Below are positions 46,305 to 54,284 of a stretch of DNA of 64,000 bases, piece by piece. The DNA is from Leptospira semungkisensis (GTDB lineage: Bacteria > Spirochaetota > Leptospiria > Leptospirales > Leptospiraceae). Location of the stretch: NCBI RefSeq assembly GCF_004770055.1, contig NZ_RQEP01000012.1:186001-250000 (forward strand), in the 5' to 3' direction. The notes under the pieces are model-generated. The model had not been told where the DNA came from. It made no database searches and saw nothing but the letters and a program-made list of their open reading frames with translations. How positions within the stretch are numbered: position 1 is the stretch's first letter; the number at the start of each line of letters is the position of its first letter. Both the position numbers and the translations under genes were made by a program.

Positions 46305-46352
46305 AGACCCTTATATTTTTTAAAGAAAGGAAGGGTAAAAAATTTCTTAGAC

Positions 46353-46380
46353 TTGATTCTTCTTTTAAAAGATTTATATT
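46353..46380 (+). promoter_or_regulatory. Promoter for the RRM protein gene
   Basis: TTGATT (46353-46358) and TATATT (46375-46380) are 16 bases apart, with only one mismatch in the -10. The implied start leaves a leader of about 210 bases before ATG 46597. Long leaders are typical of cold-shock genes. Confidence 0.5.
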
Positions 46381-46596
46381 GGCTTTATTGTAGGTCCGCT
46401 GTTCAGAAATCCGCACGTGTTATAGTTCATACCGATTGGATCCAAGTCGGGTTTCTTAGAAAATCTCTTCTTCCGATTTAACGGTCGTTCAAATCAATCC
46501 CCGCATTCTATAGAGAGTAAGCAGTCTTTTTGGGAGGCGAATTGAGTTCCCTTGCGAAGTGTCTTTAGCTACCTAAAATTTTTATTCGAGGAAAGC

Positions 46597-46869
46597 ATGC
46601 AGAATCGCAAACTTTTTGTTGGAAATCTTAATTACTCGGTTGGTCAAAACGACATCACCGAATTGTTCTCAAACTACGGAGAAGTCTCTTACGCTAAAAT
46701 AATCGAAGGTAAGGGATTCGGATTCGTGGAAATGGCGAATGAGGAACAGGCTAACAACGCTAAAAATAGCCTAAACGGAACCGATTTCAAAGGAAGAACT
46801 TTGAATATCGATATCGCGAAGCCTCAAACGTTCAAGCCAAGAGGCGGTGGCGGCGGCGGAAGACGCTAA
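46597..46869 (+). CDS. RRM-type RNA-binding protein with Gly-rich tail
   Basis: A 90-residue protein from ATG 46597, preceded by GAGGAAAGC; a longer open frame upstream has no ribosome site. The single RNA-recognition motif has RNP2 KLFVGNLN and RNP1 GKGFGFVEM with the aromatic residues that stack on RNA. The tail RGGGGGGRR is an RGG-like element. Bacterial and cyanobacterial proteins of this type act as RNA chaperones and are often cold-induced. A strong hairpin follows the stop codon. Confidence 0.92.
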   Translation: MQNRKLFVGNLNYSVGQNDITELFSNYGEVSYAKIIEGKGFGFVEMANEEQANNAKNSLNGTDFKGRTLNIDIAKPQTFKPRGGGGGGRR

Positions 46870-46878
46870 ATTTTAATT

Positions 46879-46904
46879 CTCCGAGAGGCTTAGGCTTCTC
46901 GGAG
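46879..46904. terminator. Hairpin between convergent genes
   Basis: CTCCGAGA (46879-46886) pairs perfectly with TCTCGGAG (46897-46904) around a 10-base loop, in the 43-base gap between the facing stop codons. The U-tract is weak on both strands, so it probably serves as a bidirectional terminator or 3' end stabiliser. Confidence 0.6.
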
Positions 46905-46912
46905 ATCTTCCA

Positions 46913-47263
46913 TTAAACTCCGACTTCTTCTTCGCTTTCCTCTTCTTCGAGGCTAAGCAACTCAGTGAGCTCTTTGTAAGCTCTCTCTTTCTCAACCACT
47001 CCGGTTTTCTTAATGGCTTTCTTCAGAACGTCGTCCCATTTCTTTTGAGGGATGATCGCCTGCATTTCTTCCAGGACTTCCAAAACATTAATATCGTCTT
47101 TGGTATTGAAAATCTCGGTCGCGTCATGGCGGAATAATCCGGATAGTTGGTCTATAAAATCGCCAACGCTAGTCCCTTGTCCGGAGCGTCTGTCCAGGAC
47201 TTCTTGTTTTTTTTGCGCTTTACGGAGATCTCTTTCTCGTCTCTCCAATTCGGTCCGTTTCAT
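46913..47263 (-). CDS. Conserved coiled-coil protein of unknown function
   Basis: ATG 47263, preceded by GAGAGGG, gives 116 residues. The N-terminus is highly charged and helical (KRTELERRERDLRKAQKKQEV), the middle has SVGDFIDQLSGLFRHDATEIF, and the C-terminus is strongly acidic (LLSLEEEESEEEVGV). No signal peptide or cysteines, so it is cytoplasmic. No family recognised. Codon use and ribosome site support a real gene. Confidence 0.6.
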   Translation of the reverse strand: MKRTELERRERDLRKAQKKQEVLDRRSGQGTSVGDFIDQLSGLFRHDATEIFNTKDDINVLEVLEEMQAIIPQKKWDDVLKKAIKKTGVVEKERAYKELTELLSLEEEESEEEVGV

Positions 47264-47563
47264 AAAAGAACCCTCTCTTACCGGCTGTTCACTGCCATCA
47301 TTTCGAATCCTCTTTCCTGGCAAAGAAAAAACCCTGGGAGGATAGGGGAGCGAAACCCGGCGATTACTGCCGATCTGGCATAAAGTTCGAGATTTTACCT
47401 AATTAGGAAGGTGTTCTATTCCAAAAAAGAAGAAAACCGTCTCAAACCTTGCTTCCTATACAATTAGACCGATTCGAAATAGAAATTCTTTCCTCAGAAG
47501 AGTAGCTGGCACGGTTTTTTTGGACGAATGTTTGTAAAAAGAGAAAGAACGTAAGAAAGAGAC
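47264..47563. other. Intergenic region, nothing definite
   Basis: This 300-base gap holds the upstream region of the coiled-coil protein gene and the 3' flank of the HtrA-like gene. I find no convincing gene, RNA or hairpin. A possible -35 (TTGAGA) on the minus strand lacks a good -10. Confidence 0.4.
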
Positions 47564-49120
47564 TTAATGTTCTCCCATACCGCTTGCTGGAATTCTATAT
47601 TCTTTCTGGATCCTCGCGTTCGCTTCAGAAAGGATATTCTTATCCATAACGATTTCAGTTCCATCATCTAGAAGAATGACGATATATCGCGACTTCGATC
47701 CTTTTACTTCATTAGAAATATCTTTAACAGATTGGATCTGTTTTCCATTTACCTTCGCTACGATCCTTCCTGAAACCTCATGGTATCCATTGTTCGATTC
47801 GTCCGGAATGACCTGAGAAAGTAAGATAATCTTACCTTCCTGCTTTCCGGGAGAGCCGAATTTATCATAGTCGAAAGAGTAGAGAAGTTTACGATCCACT
47901 TTGGATCTCCAATCCTTTCCCCATTCCAGTAAATAGCCTTCTGAAAGTTCTACGAATAGAAAACCACCGTCGAAATAATAATCGGATTTCAAAGAAGGAT
48001 TTCTATGAGGAATGCGAACCGAAGAATATGGAAAAGGTTTCAGAGTCAGTGAAATCTCCATTGGATTTCCTCCTCTTAGTATCTTAAGAGGAACTTGCTT
48101 ACCTGTTTGAAAACCGAATTCGTCTCCGATATGAGCGATATAAGAAAGCACCTGTTTGCCGTATTTGGGATGATCAAAGTATCCTTTTGAATCTATCTTC
48201 TTTCCGCCAAACTCCAGGATCACATCACCGATCTTTAAAGCACCTTCTGCAGAGCTATTGGGAAGGATCTCTGCTACCAGAATTCCTTGGTCCTTCTCCT
48301 TGATTCCGTAATATTCCTTCGTTGCCTGATCCGTTATAGGTCTATAACGAAATCCTTTATAAGAAATTTCCGTCGTTCCAAATTTTCCCAGGAATTTCTG
48401 GATAAGAAAGGAAGGGATGGCTCTTCCCGAATTCTTATCTCCCGAGAAATCGAATAGTATTCCTGTAGCCTTTCCGTCTTCTAAGACTACTTCTCCATTT
48501 CCGTTCAAAGTTTCTGTGGAGTTGATATCCAAGATCGGAAGTTCCACGAGTCCTTGCGGATACTGGTCCAGATCCATGCTAACTAGAGCTCCGACTGCGG
48601 ATTGAATGGAACCTGAGTTGTCCAGTTGATAGATTGAAACCTGTTTTGGATAGGTGATATTAGAATGAAATTCGAGAGGAGTCAGATCCTTATAGAACCC
48701 CTCCTCATTTACTTGTAAAAGAGCAAGATTGGTTTCGTAGTCGATACGAGAGATCGTAGCCTTTGTCTCCGCATAAGAAGAATGCTTTTTGACTTCTATG
48801 AGAGTGGAGTAGGTAACCAGATGAGCCGGTAGGATGATCTTATTGCCTGGGACTACAACACCAACTCCTCTTCGTACCTTAGGGTTTTTCTTTTTCCAAG
48901 GATTAAAATAATCAGGCTCTTGGTAAGAGATCTTAACTTGAACGATGCTCTTCTTGAATTCTTCTTCTGTTTTGGAAGAAGATGCCGAAACAGAAGATAC
49001 TGTCTTTGCCTCTCTGGCCTTTTTAGGAGTCTTGGCTTTTGCGTGGACAGTAGAAAGTCCGAATCCGAATACCAGTATCGCCGAAAGAATACGAATATGC
49101 AATGTTCTACTCCAGACCAT
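47564..49120 (-). CDS. Degenerate HtrA-like protein (pseudoprotease) with PDZ domains
   Basis: A 518-residue exported protein with the same layout as the protein encoded upstream: signal peptide, trypsin-like domain (about 55-235), PDZ (about 260-350) and a C-terminal PDZ-like part. His100 is kept (IILPAHLV), but the Asp before 'LALL' is Asn131 (DYETNLALL). The GNSGGP serine loop is replaced by TLNGNGEVV. Two of three catalytic residues are therefore missing, and it is unlikely to cut peptides. Its start overlaps the active paralogue by 14 bases. I infer a regulatory or chaperone subunit of that enzyme. Confidence 0.8.
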   Translation of the reverse strand: MVWSRTLHIRILSAILVFGFGLSTVHAKAKTPKKAREAKTVSSVSASSSKTEEEFKKSIVQVKISYQEPDYFNPWKKKNPKVRRGVGVVVPGNKIILPAHLVTYSTLIEVKKHSSYAETKATISRIDYETNLALLQVNEEGFYKDLTPLEFHSNITYPKQVSIYQLDNSGSIQSAVGALVSMDLDQYPQGLVELPILDINSTETLNGNGEVVLEDGKATGILFDFSGDKNSGRAIPSFLIQKFLGKFGTTEISYKGFRYRPITDQATKEYYGIKEKDQGILVAEILPNSSAEGALKIGDVILEFGGKKIDSKGYFDHPKYGKQVLSYIAHIGDEFGFQTGKQVPLKILRGGNPMEISLTLKPFPYSSVRIPHRNPSLKSDYYFDGGFLFVELSEGYLLEWGKDWRSKVDRKLLYSFDYDKFGSPGKQEGKIILLSQVIPDESNNGYHEVSGRIVAKVNGKQIQSVKDISNEVKGSKSRYIVILLDDGTEIVMDKNILSEANARIQKEYRIPASGMGEH

Positions 49121-50567
49121 ACGTGCTTCGAATTTGAGAGTCCGCTTTTTTGGATTCTTCTCTATCTAAAATAAGCGGTAGTTCTATATCTAAAAATTTT
49201 AATTTAAGAAATCTAGATTTGGATTCTGAGATGACCTTTTTTAGGTCGGCAAGACTGTTCACGGGTTCTCCGTTCACTGATTCTAAAACCAAATTCAAAA
49301 AATAATCTGCCGAAGAATTTACCGGATGAGCGAGTTTTCTGTACAGAACCACATCCGCCTTCTTGGCGCGATTCATCCCATCTTCTATAAAATAATCGTA
49401 TCTAAACAGGAACTGACTTCCTCCGGAAGTATTTCCTCCTCTGCTCCAGGCGCCTAGCAAATCTCTAGACATTTCCTGGAAGAGTAATCCACCGATCATT
49501 GCGTAATCGAAAGGAGTATCGTATCGATTTCTCATGAAATCGAAATCAGGCATTCTTCTGGCTTTGAATTCGACATCTACGAATTTGCCGTCCCTAAAGA
49601 CCTTAAAACGTATCAGTTCTCCAGAATTCTTATCATCTACGGTTTCGGTGAAATCCACCCTGGCATCCTTATCCAAGGTGGTAGTCCCATTTCTTCCGAT
49701 GGTTAGACCGTCAATCTGAGTCAGATAATCTCCCTCTTTCAGATATCCATCTGCGGAACCATGAGGTAAAATTCGATTCACGAATACTCCCTCTAATCCA
49801 TCCGGGATCCCTTTTGCCTTTCTAAGAGCAGTATTAAAAGAATTGAATGTTCCTATCCCAAGCTCTACGTATCCGTCGTATTTTCCGTCTTCTATATCCT
49901 TCAGAAAATGGCGAATTACCTTGGTAGGGATGAGATAGCCTATATTTTCTCCCTTGGTCGCAACCTGAAAAGCGACTCCGACCACTTGGTTGTCCTGTAT
50001 GGCAGGTCCTCCGGAATTTCCCGGATTGATAGCGGCATCCACCTGCAATACTAAGTGGCTATCTACAGAAGAATGCTCGTACTTGGATTGTTCCTTTCTG
50101 GAAACGATCCCTCTCGTAACGGAGACCTTATTTCCTCCGATAGGATAACCAACTACGATCAGAGGAGAGTTAAGTTCCGGGATCTGTCCAAGGCTTAGCT
50201 CGGTGGATTCTTTATAGAATTCCGGATCTTCGGCTTCTAAAATGGCGAGGTCGCAGTCATGAGCTACATGAAGGATCTTAACTCTGTACCATTCTGTCTG
50301 ATTGTATCTTTGGACTTGGATGTACTTCGCGTTTGAAATTACATGCGCATTTGTTAATATTCTTTTGTTCCCGATCAGAAATCCTGTGCCGGAACTCGCA
50401 CGAACTCCTTCTGTTGCCCAAGGAGTGTAAGCGCTGAATGCTTGGGAATAGACTTTGATCTGGACGACTGCTTTGCGCACATGATCGAAATCGGTTTTTT
50501 CTTCCGAACCGATCCCAAAAGATACTAGGATTACGAATATTAGAAGACCCGATTTCAGAATTCGCAT
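49107..50567 (-). CDS. HtrA/Deg-type serine protease with PDZ domains
   Basis: A 486-residue exported protease. Signal peptide about 1-20. The trypsin-like domain keeps the full triad: His75 (ILTNAHVIS), Asp106 (HDCDLAIL) and Ser185 (NPGNSGGPAI). A first PDZ begins near FVNRILPHGSADGYLKEGDY, and a second near VLESVNGEPVNSLADL. The sequence style is closer to plant Deg9-like proteins than to E. coli DegP. It works in the periplasm on misfolded proteins. It starts seven bases after apt ends and is followed by a catalytically dead paralogue, presumably cotranscribed. Confidence 0.9.
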   Translation of the reverse strand: MRILKSGLLIFVILVSFGIGSEEKTDFDHVRKAVVQIKVYSQAFSAYTPWATEGVRASSGTGFLIGNKRILTNAHVISNAKYIQVQRYNQTEWYRVKILHVAHDCDLAILEAEDPEFYKESTELSLGQIPELNSPLIVVGYPIGGNKVSVTRGIVSRKEQSKYEHSSVDSHLVLQVDAAINPGNSGGPAIQDNQVVGVAFQVATKGENIGYLIPTKVIRHFLKDIEDGKYDGYVELGIGTFNSFNTALRKAKGIPDGLEGVFVNRILPHGSADGYLKEGDYLTQIDGLTIGRNGTTTLDKDARVDFTETVDDKNSGELIRFKVFRDGKFVDVEFKARRMPDFDFMRNRYDTPFDYAMIGGLLFQEMSRDLLGAWSRGGNTSGGSQFLFRYDYFIEDGMNRAKKADVVLYRKLAHPVNSSADYFLNLVLESVNGEPVNSLADLKKVISESKSRFLKLKFLDIELPLILDREESKKADSQIRSTYGLE

Positions 50568-50574
50568 AGAAAGT

Positions 50575-51108
50575 CTAGTGACCCTCGAATTCGCAAATAG
50601 AGAAAACGTTCACGCCTAGATCTTTGCTTAATTTTGTAGCTCCACCTAGATCCGGCAGATCGATGATCACACCTACCTCAGGAACTTCTGCACCTAACTT
50701 TTGGAGCAATTGAACTGCTGCGATCATCGTACCACCAGTCGCGATCAGATCATCCATGATAAGGATGCGATCTCCAGGAGTAACAGAATCCTTATGGATC
50801 TCGATCACATCTTTTCCGTATTCTAGATCATATTCTTGGGAAACAGTCTCGGACGGAAGTTTGCCCTTTTTACGAATAGGAATGAATCCCACTCCGAGTT
50901 GGAAGGCAAGGGGAGCACCTATGATAAATCCTCTGGCTTCTATCCCGGCGACTTTGGTAATTCCTTTGCCAGTATAGCGGTCCACAAAGGTCCCGATAGT
51001 AAGTGCGAGACCCTCTGGGTCTAGTAATAAGGACGTGATATCTCTAAAGAGAATCCCTTTGCGGGGATAATCCGGGATGGTGCGAATTTTGCTTTTGACG
51101 ATGGACAT
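50575..51108 (-). CDS. apt: Adenine phosphoribosyltransferase
   Basis: The frame is open to a TTG at 51150. ATG 51108 gives the usual 177 residues, starting [15 protein letters not shown]. Then come [38 protein letters not shown] and the PRPP loop [18 protein letters not shown], all diagnostic. It makes AMP from adenine and PRPP in purine salvage. The start choice is based on family length, because none of the candidates has a strong ribosome site. A stable hairpin separates it from htpX. Confidence 0.93.
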   Translation of the reverse strand: MSIVKSKIRTIPDYPRKGILFRDITSLLLDPEGLALTIGTFVDRYTGKGITKVAGIEARGFIIGAPLAFQLGVGFIPIRKKGKLPSETVSQEYDLEYGKDVIEIHKDSVTPGDRILIMDDLIATGGTMIAAVQLLQKLGAEVPEVGVIIDLPDLGGATKLSKDLGVNVFSICEFEGH

Positions 51109-51174
51109 GGGCTCGAAGTCCAATTCCATTTTTGTAAAAGGAACTAACAATTCTTTTTTCTGGCGAGAATGGAA

Positions 51175-51194
51175 CGGCTCTCCGAAGAGAGCCG
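51175..51194 (-). terminator. Terminator hairpin after htpX
   Basis: On the minus strand CGGCTCTC pairs with GAGAGCCG around TTCG, an 8-bp stem closed by a cUUCGg tetraloop, which is exceptionally stable. It starts seven bases after the htpX stop codon and is followed by a moderately U-rich stretch. It lies between htpX and apt. Confidence 0.65.
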
Positions 51195-51201
51195 ATCTCG
51201 T

Positions 51202-52116
51202 TTAGTATGCTCTTGCTCTAAGAGCGGCAATCCTTTCTTCTAAAGGAGGGTGAGTCGCAAATAAAGAAGCGAGTCCTCCACCTCTATTGGAAATTTTTAA
51301 GGCAGCGATGGATTCTCCTCTTTGATCGATCGGATCATGGGAGAAGGCGACTTTCAGTCTTTCCAAGGCGCGGATCATATTTTCACGACCTGCGAGTTTC
51401 GCTCCGCCTGCGTCCGCTCTAAACTCACGAGCGCGGGAAACGTAAGCCACTACGATCGAACCCAAAAGTCCGAATACCATAACCAGCACTTGCTGGATCA
51501 TGTATTGCATGAAGAAGCCTCCGCCTCCTCTTCCTTCGTCGTCTCTGCGAGAAAGTTGGGACGCGATGATCTGGCTTACTATCCATGCGAAGAAGAATAC
51601 GAACGAGTTCACAACTCCCTGCACTAGGGTCATTGTTACCATGTCTCCGTTTGCGACGTGAGTCAATTCGTGGCCGAGTACTCCGTCCACTTCTGAACTA
51701 TCCATTCCATTCAATAGTCCTGTGGACACTGCGACGAGAGCACTGTCTCTACTTGGACCGGTAGCAAATGCGTTGATTTCAGGTGATTGATAGTAACCGA
51801 CTTCCGGCATAGGAAGTCCTGCACCTTGAGCCAATCTTTGTACTCTTACGAGTAAATCCCTTTGCCATCCCGAAGCATTTTTTGGATCGATGATCTGCAC
51901 TCCCATCGACATCTTTACCATGATCTTGGAAAGAAGAAGTGAAATAAAGGCACCGCCCATCCCCCAGATCGTGCAGAATAATAATAATCCGGAATAAGAA
52001 ATTCCCGAATGTTCCAGGTATTCCCCTAAACCGGAAACTCTCACTAAGATCGCGATCGTGGAAATTACTACGATGTTCGTGATCGCAAACAATCCGAATC
52101 TACGAAAAAGCGCCAT
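51202..52116 (-). CDS. htpX: HtpX-family membrane zinc metalloprotease
   Basis: A 304-residue protein with two N-terminal helices (about 8-28, 38-60). VDGVLGHELTHVANGDMVTM gives the HExxH motif, and SRAREFRADAGGAKLAGRENM the downstream Glu zinc ligand. Two more helices lie in between, and a TFATHPPLEER-type block (SLFATHPPLEERIAAL) closes the protein. HtpX removes damaged membrane proteins together with FtsH. An AAGGAG lies upstream of the start. Confidence 0.95.
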   Translation of the reverse strand: MALFRRFGLFAITNIVVISTIAILVRVSGLGEYLEHSGISYSGLLLFCTIWGMGGAFISLLLSKIMVKMSMGVQIIDPKNASGWQRDLLVRVQRLAQGAGLPMPEVGYYQSPEINAFATGPSRDSALVAVSTGLLNGMDSSEVDGVLGHELTHVANGDMVTMTLVQGVVNSFVFFFAWIVSQIIASQLSRRDDEGRGGGGFFMQYMIQQVLVMVFGLLGSIVVAYVSRAREFRADAGGAKLAGRENMIRALERLKVAFSHDPIDQRGESIAALKISNRGGGLASLFATHPPLEERIAALRARAY

Positions 52117-52197
52117 AGGCGAATCATTCTCCTTATAGAAGGTTTTTGAGCCTCGGGATTTCCTCGGCTCCCCGGTCTTCTAAATTTCCGGTAAATC

Positions 52198-53805
52198 TTA
52201 GACCGATCTTGGTTCCTTTTTCAAGAAGGAAGCGAGCAGAAAAAGTCCCGCAAGGAATAGATATGCCTGCACAAATGGACCAAAGTTTAGCTCGAATGGC
52301 GTGATAATTGCATTTCCTCTTAGGGAATATGCGTGAATGAAACCCGTCCCTGAAAGTAAAACTCCCGTTAAACTCGCAACGATCGCTTTCTTAAAATCTC
52401 TATCGATCACAAAAGTAGCGATGGAAGCCCAAACCATTGCGGACAATAAGAATCCTTGAGAAAGACTTAAGAGCCCTGCAAGAGAATACGGAAAGATAGG
52501 CTGATCCAAAGGCACGGCCGAAAGCCAAATATTCGGAGTTTTAGAAGCGGCAACAGTTCCTTCGATCGCTTTGGAAAGAATAGGATCCGCATAATTGAAA
52601 GCACTCTGGATCAGCAAAACTCCCCAACCTGCCAAAGCTGGAAGAAGCCCGATCACTACCGCTGGAGCATGTCGCGTAGGAGTCGCCTCGAATGCTTGAG
52701 CTCCGATCACGATTCCGATCCAGAGAACGATTGCCATTCCTGCCTCGACCGGAATGAGTTTGGAAACAAACCCGATGAGTCCTAAGAATGCAACCAAGGT
52801 CATAAAAACCCCGTTCAAGCTAGAATATCCTGCTCTTGCACCCAATGCTTTCCAACCTGGATGTCCTATATAGATGGTTGTGGGGAAGGGAGATCCGAAT
52901 AAAGAACCAACCATTGTCCCGAGACCATTCGCCATGAGAGAATTACGAGTATTGAATTTATCTCCTGCAGCCTCTGCAGATTCGATATTCTGTAGGGAAC
53001 CGATCACATTGAAAATTCCCATCGGAAGAATGATGGAAAGATACTCTCTGATATCTGCTTGTCCCCATGCGGAGAATAATTCCCCGCCGCTCCAGACTGG
53101 AAGATAAAGTCCTAAACTCCAAGAAGAGCGTAACGCATCCGCATCCATAAGAGTTCTTCCGGAAAAGTGAGGAGAATACCAAGCGAGTAAGGTACCTGCG
53201 ATTACTGAGATCAATCCTCCAGGGATCTTGAATGGAAAGACTACCTTTCCGAAATACTGCAGTAGAATGATGCCAAAAGGTACGAATGCAACCAAAGGAT
53301 TTAAGAAGGTGCGTACCAAGAAATCCATGGAGATGAATGTAAGTGCAATCCCAGCTAATGCGGAAAGAAGTGCCGCGCGAGGAGTTGCCTTTCTGATCTT
53401 CTCCGCTACGAACGCTCCTAGAAACTCGATTAAACCTGAGATGAAACTTGCAAGTAAACCAATGGACCAGGCTGCCTCATAACTATTTGTCTTTTGATAA
53501 ACCGGAAACATCACGAAGAATACGAATGCAAACAAGGAAACGGTATTGATCCCGTATGGAAGAGCGGTTACATCGCTTCTGTTTTCTGTGTGAGCGAGTC
53601 TTCCCGCCTGCCATGCATAAAAAACATTTCCGACTAAGAGAGAGATGGCTGCTCCAGGGATCACGACCCTAAACACGAATTCCTGCGGCATTCCGCAGAG
53701 CCCGATACATAGCCCGACCAGAACCAAAATCTGGATCAGGTTATCGATCATTAATCCGAAGAATCCGTCTAGGTCTCCGGCAACAAACCATTTGTACTTG
53801 CTCAT
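52198..53805 (-). CDS. Purine/xanthine-uracil type permease (NCS2-like)
   Basis: A 535-residue protein with 13-14 membrane helices. ENRSDVTALPYGINTVSLFAF and SLQNIESAEAAGDKFNTRNSLMANGLGTMVGSLFGSPFPTT (read as GSLQNIESAEAAGDKF and MVGSLFGSPFPTT) match the substrate-binding helix region of NCS2/AzgA-type nucleobase carriers. Sulfate-permease relatives share the fold, so purine specificity is not certain. It overlaps the SspB-like gene by four bases. apt lies nearby on the same strand, with htpX between them. Confidence 0.72.
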   Translation of the reverse strand: MSKYKWFVAGDLDGFFGLMIDNLIQILVLVGLCIGLCGMPQEFVFRVVIPGAAISLLVGNVFYAWQAGRLAHTENRSDVTALPYGINTVSLFAFVFFVMFPVYQKTNSYEAAWSIGLLASFISGLIEFLGAFVAEKIRKATPRAALLSALAGIALTFISMDFLVRTFLNPLVAFVPFGIILLQYFGKVVFPFKIPGGLISVIAGTLLAWYSPHFSGRTLMDADALRSSWSLGLYLPVWSGGELFSAWGQADIREYLSIILPMGIFNVIGSLQNIESAEAAGDKFNTRNSLMANGLGTMVGSLFGSPFPTTIYIGHPGWKALGARAGYSSLNGVFMTLVAFLGLIGFVSKLIPVEAGMAIVLWIGIVIGAQAFEATPTRHAPAVVIGLLPALAGWGVLLIQSAFNYADPILSKAIEGTVAASKTPNIWLSAVPLDQPIFPYSLAGLLSLSQGFLLSAMVWASIATFVIDRDFKKAIVASLTGVLLSGTGFIHAYSLRGNAIITPFELNFGPFVQAYLFLAGLFLLASFLKKEPRSV

Positions 53806-54284
53806 TTCTTCGATTTACTCCCGAAGTCGACTTGGATCACATTATCTTTTCGTTTCTTACTCTTGGAAGAAGGTTCCTTGGATCCTTCTTCTTGGATTTC
53901 TTCTGCGGGCGCTTCCGTTTTGGAGGAAGGTACTTCTACCTTTCCTAAGAAGATACGCATCTGAGTTACTGTTTGCTGGGACTTATCAAAATATCGAAAG
54001 ATAGAATCCCAAGGTAGGAAGACTTCTTCCCAAGTATAACCGAATTGAAGTTCTGCATAGACCCATTCTTCTTCGATGCGAATGTCTCGAGCGGCTCGGG
54101 GTCCTATGACTAGGATAATCCCGGATTCAGGCTCTTCTCCCACTAATCCTCGTTTGCCAATTTTTAGGTCAGGATGAGGCATCGCATGCACATAGAAGGT
54201 TCCGAACCTTTCCCAATATACTGAGAAAAGCTGTTTCTTAAATTCACGAAGGGCCTGTATGTCTTCTAAATTCGGATTATCCAT
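53802..54284 (-). CDS. SspB-like ClpXP adaptor candidate
   Basis: A 160-residue protein. Residues about 25-105 follow the E. coli SspB core: a 'HAMPHPD' strand, then SGIILVIGPRAARDIRIEEE, which mirrors the SspB 'GqIvLNIaPRAvgnLel' region, WVYAELQFGYTWEEVFLPWD for its sheet, and SIFRYFDKSQ for the final helix. A Glu/Ser/Lys-rich flexible tail ends in NVIQVDFGSKSKK, in the place of the SspB C-terminal ClpX-binding peptide. SspB brings ssrA-tagged proteins to ClpXP. The match is by eye. Neighbours (dehydratase upstream, permease downstream) give no support. Confidence 0.6.
   Translation of the reverse strand: MDNPNLEDIQALREFKKQLFSVYWERFGTFYVHAMPHPDLKIGKRGLVGEEPESGIILVIGPRAARDIRIEEEWVYAELQFGYTWEEVFLPWDSIFRYFDKSQQTVTQMRIFLGKVEVPSSKTEAPAEEIQEEGSKEPSSKSKKRKDNVIQVDFGSKSKK

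Noticed and set aside
46307..46336. ACCCTT/AAGGGT hairpin after the GyDGQ gene
   Set aside because: Only six pairs with a long loop and an A-rich tail on the coding strand, so not a convincing terminator.
47264..47345. Sequence with a TTCGAATCC-like element resembling a tRNA T-arm
   Set aside because: The rest of a cloverleaf (acceptor stem, anticodon arm) cannot be built around it.
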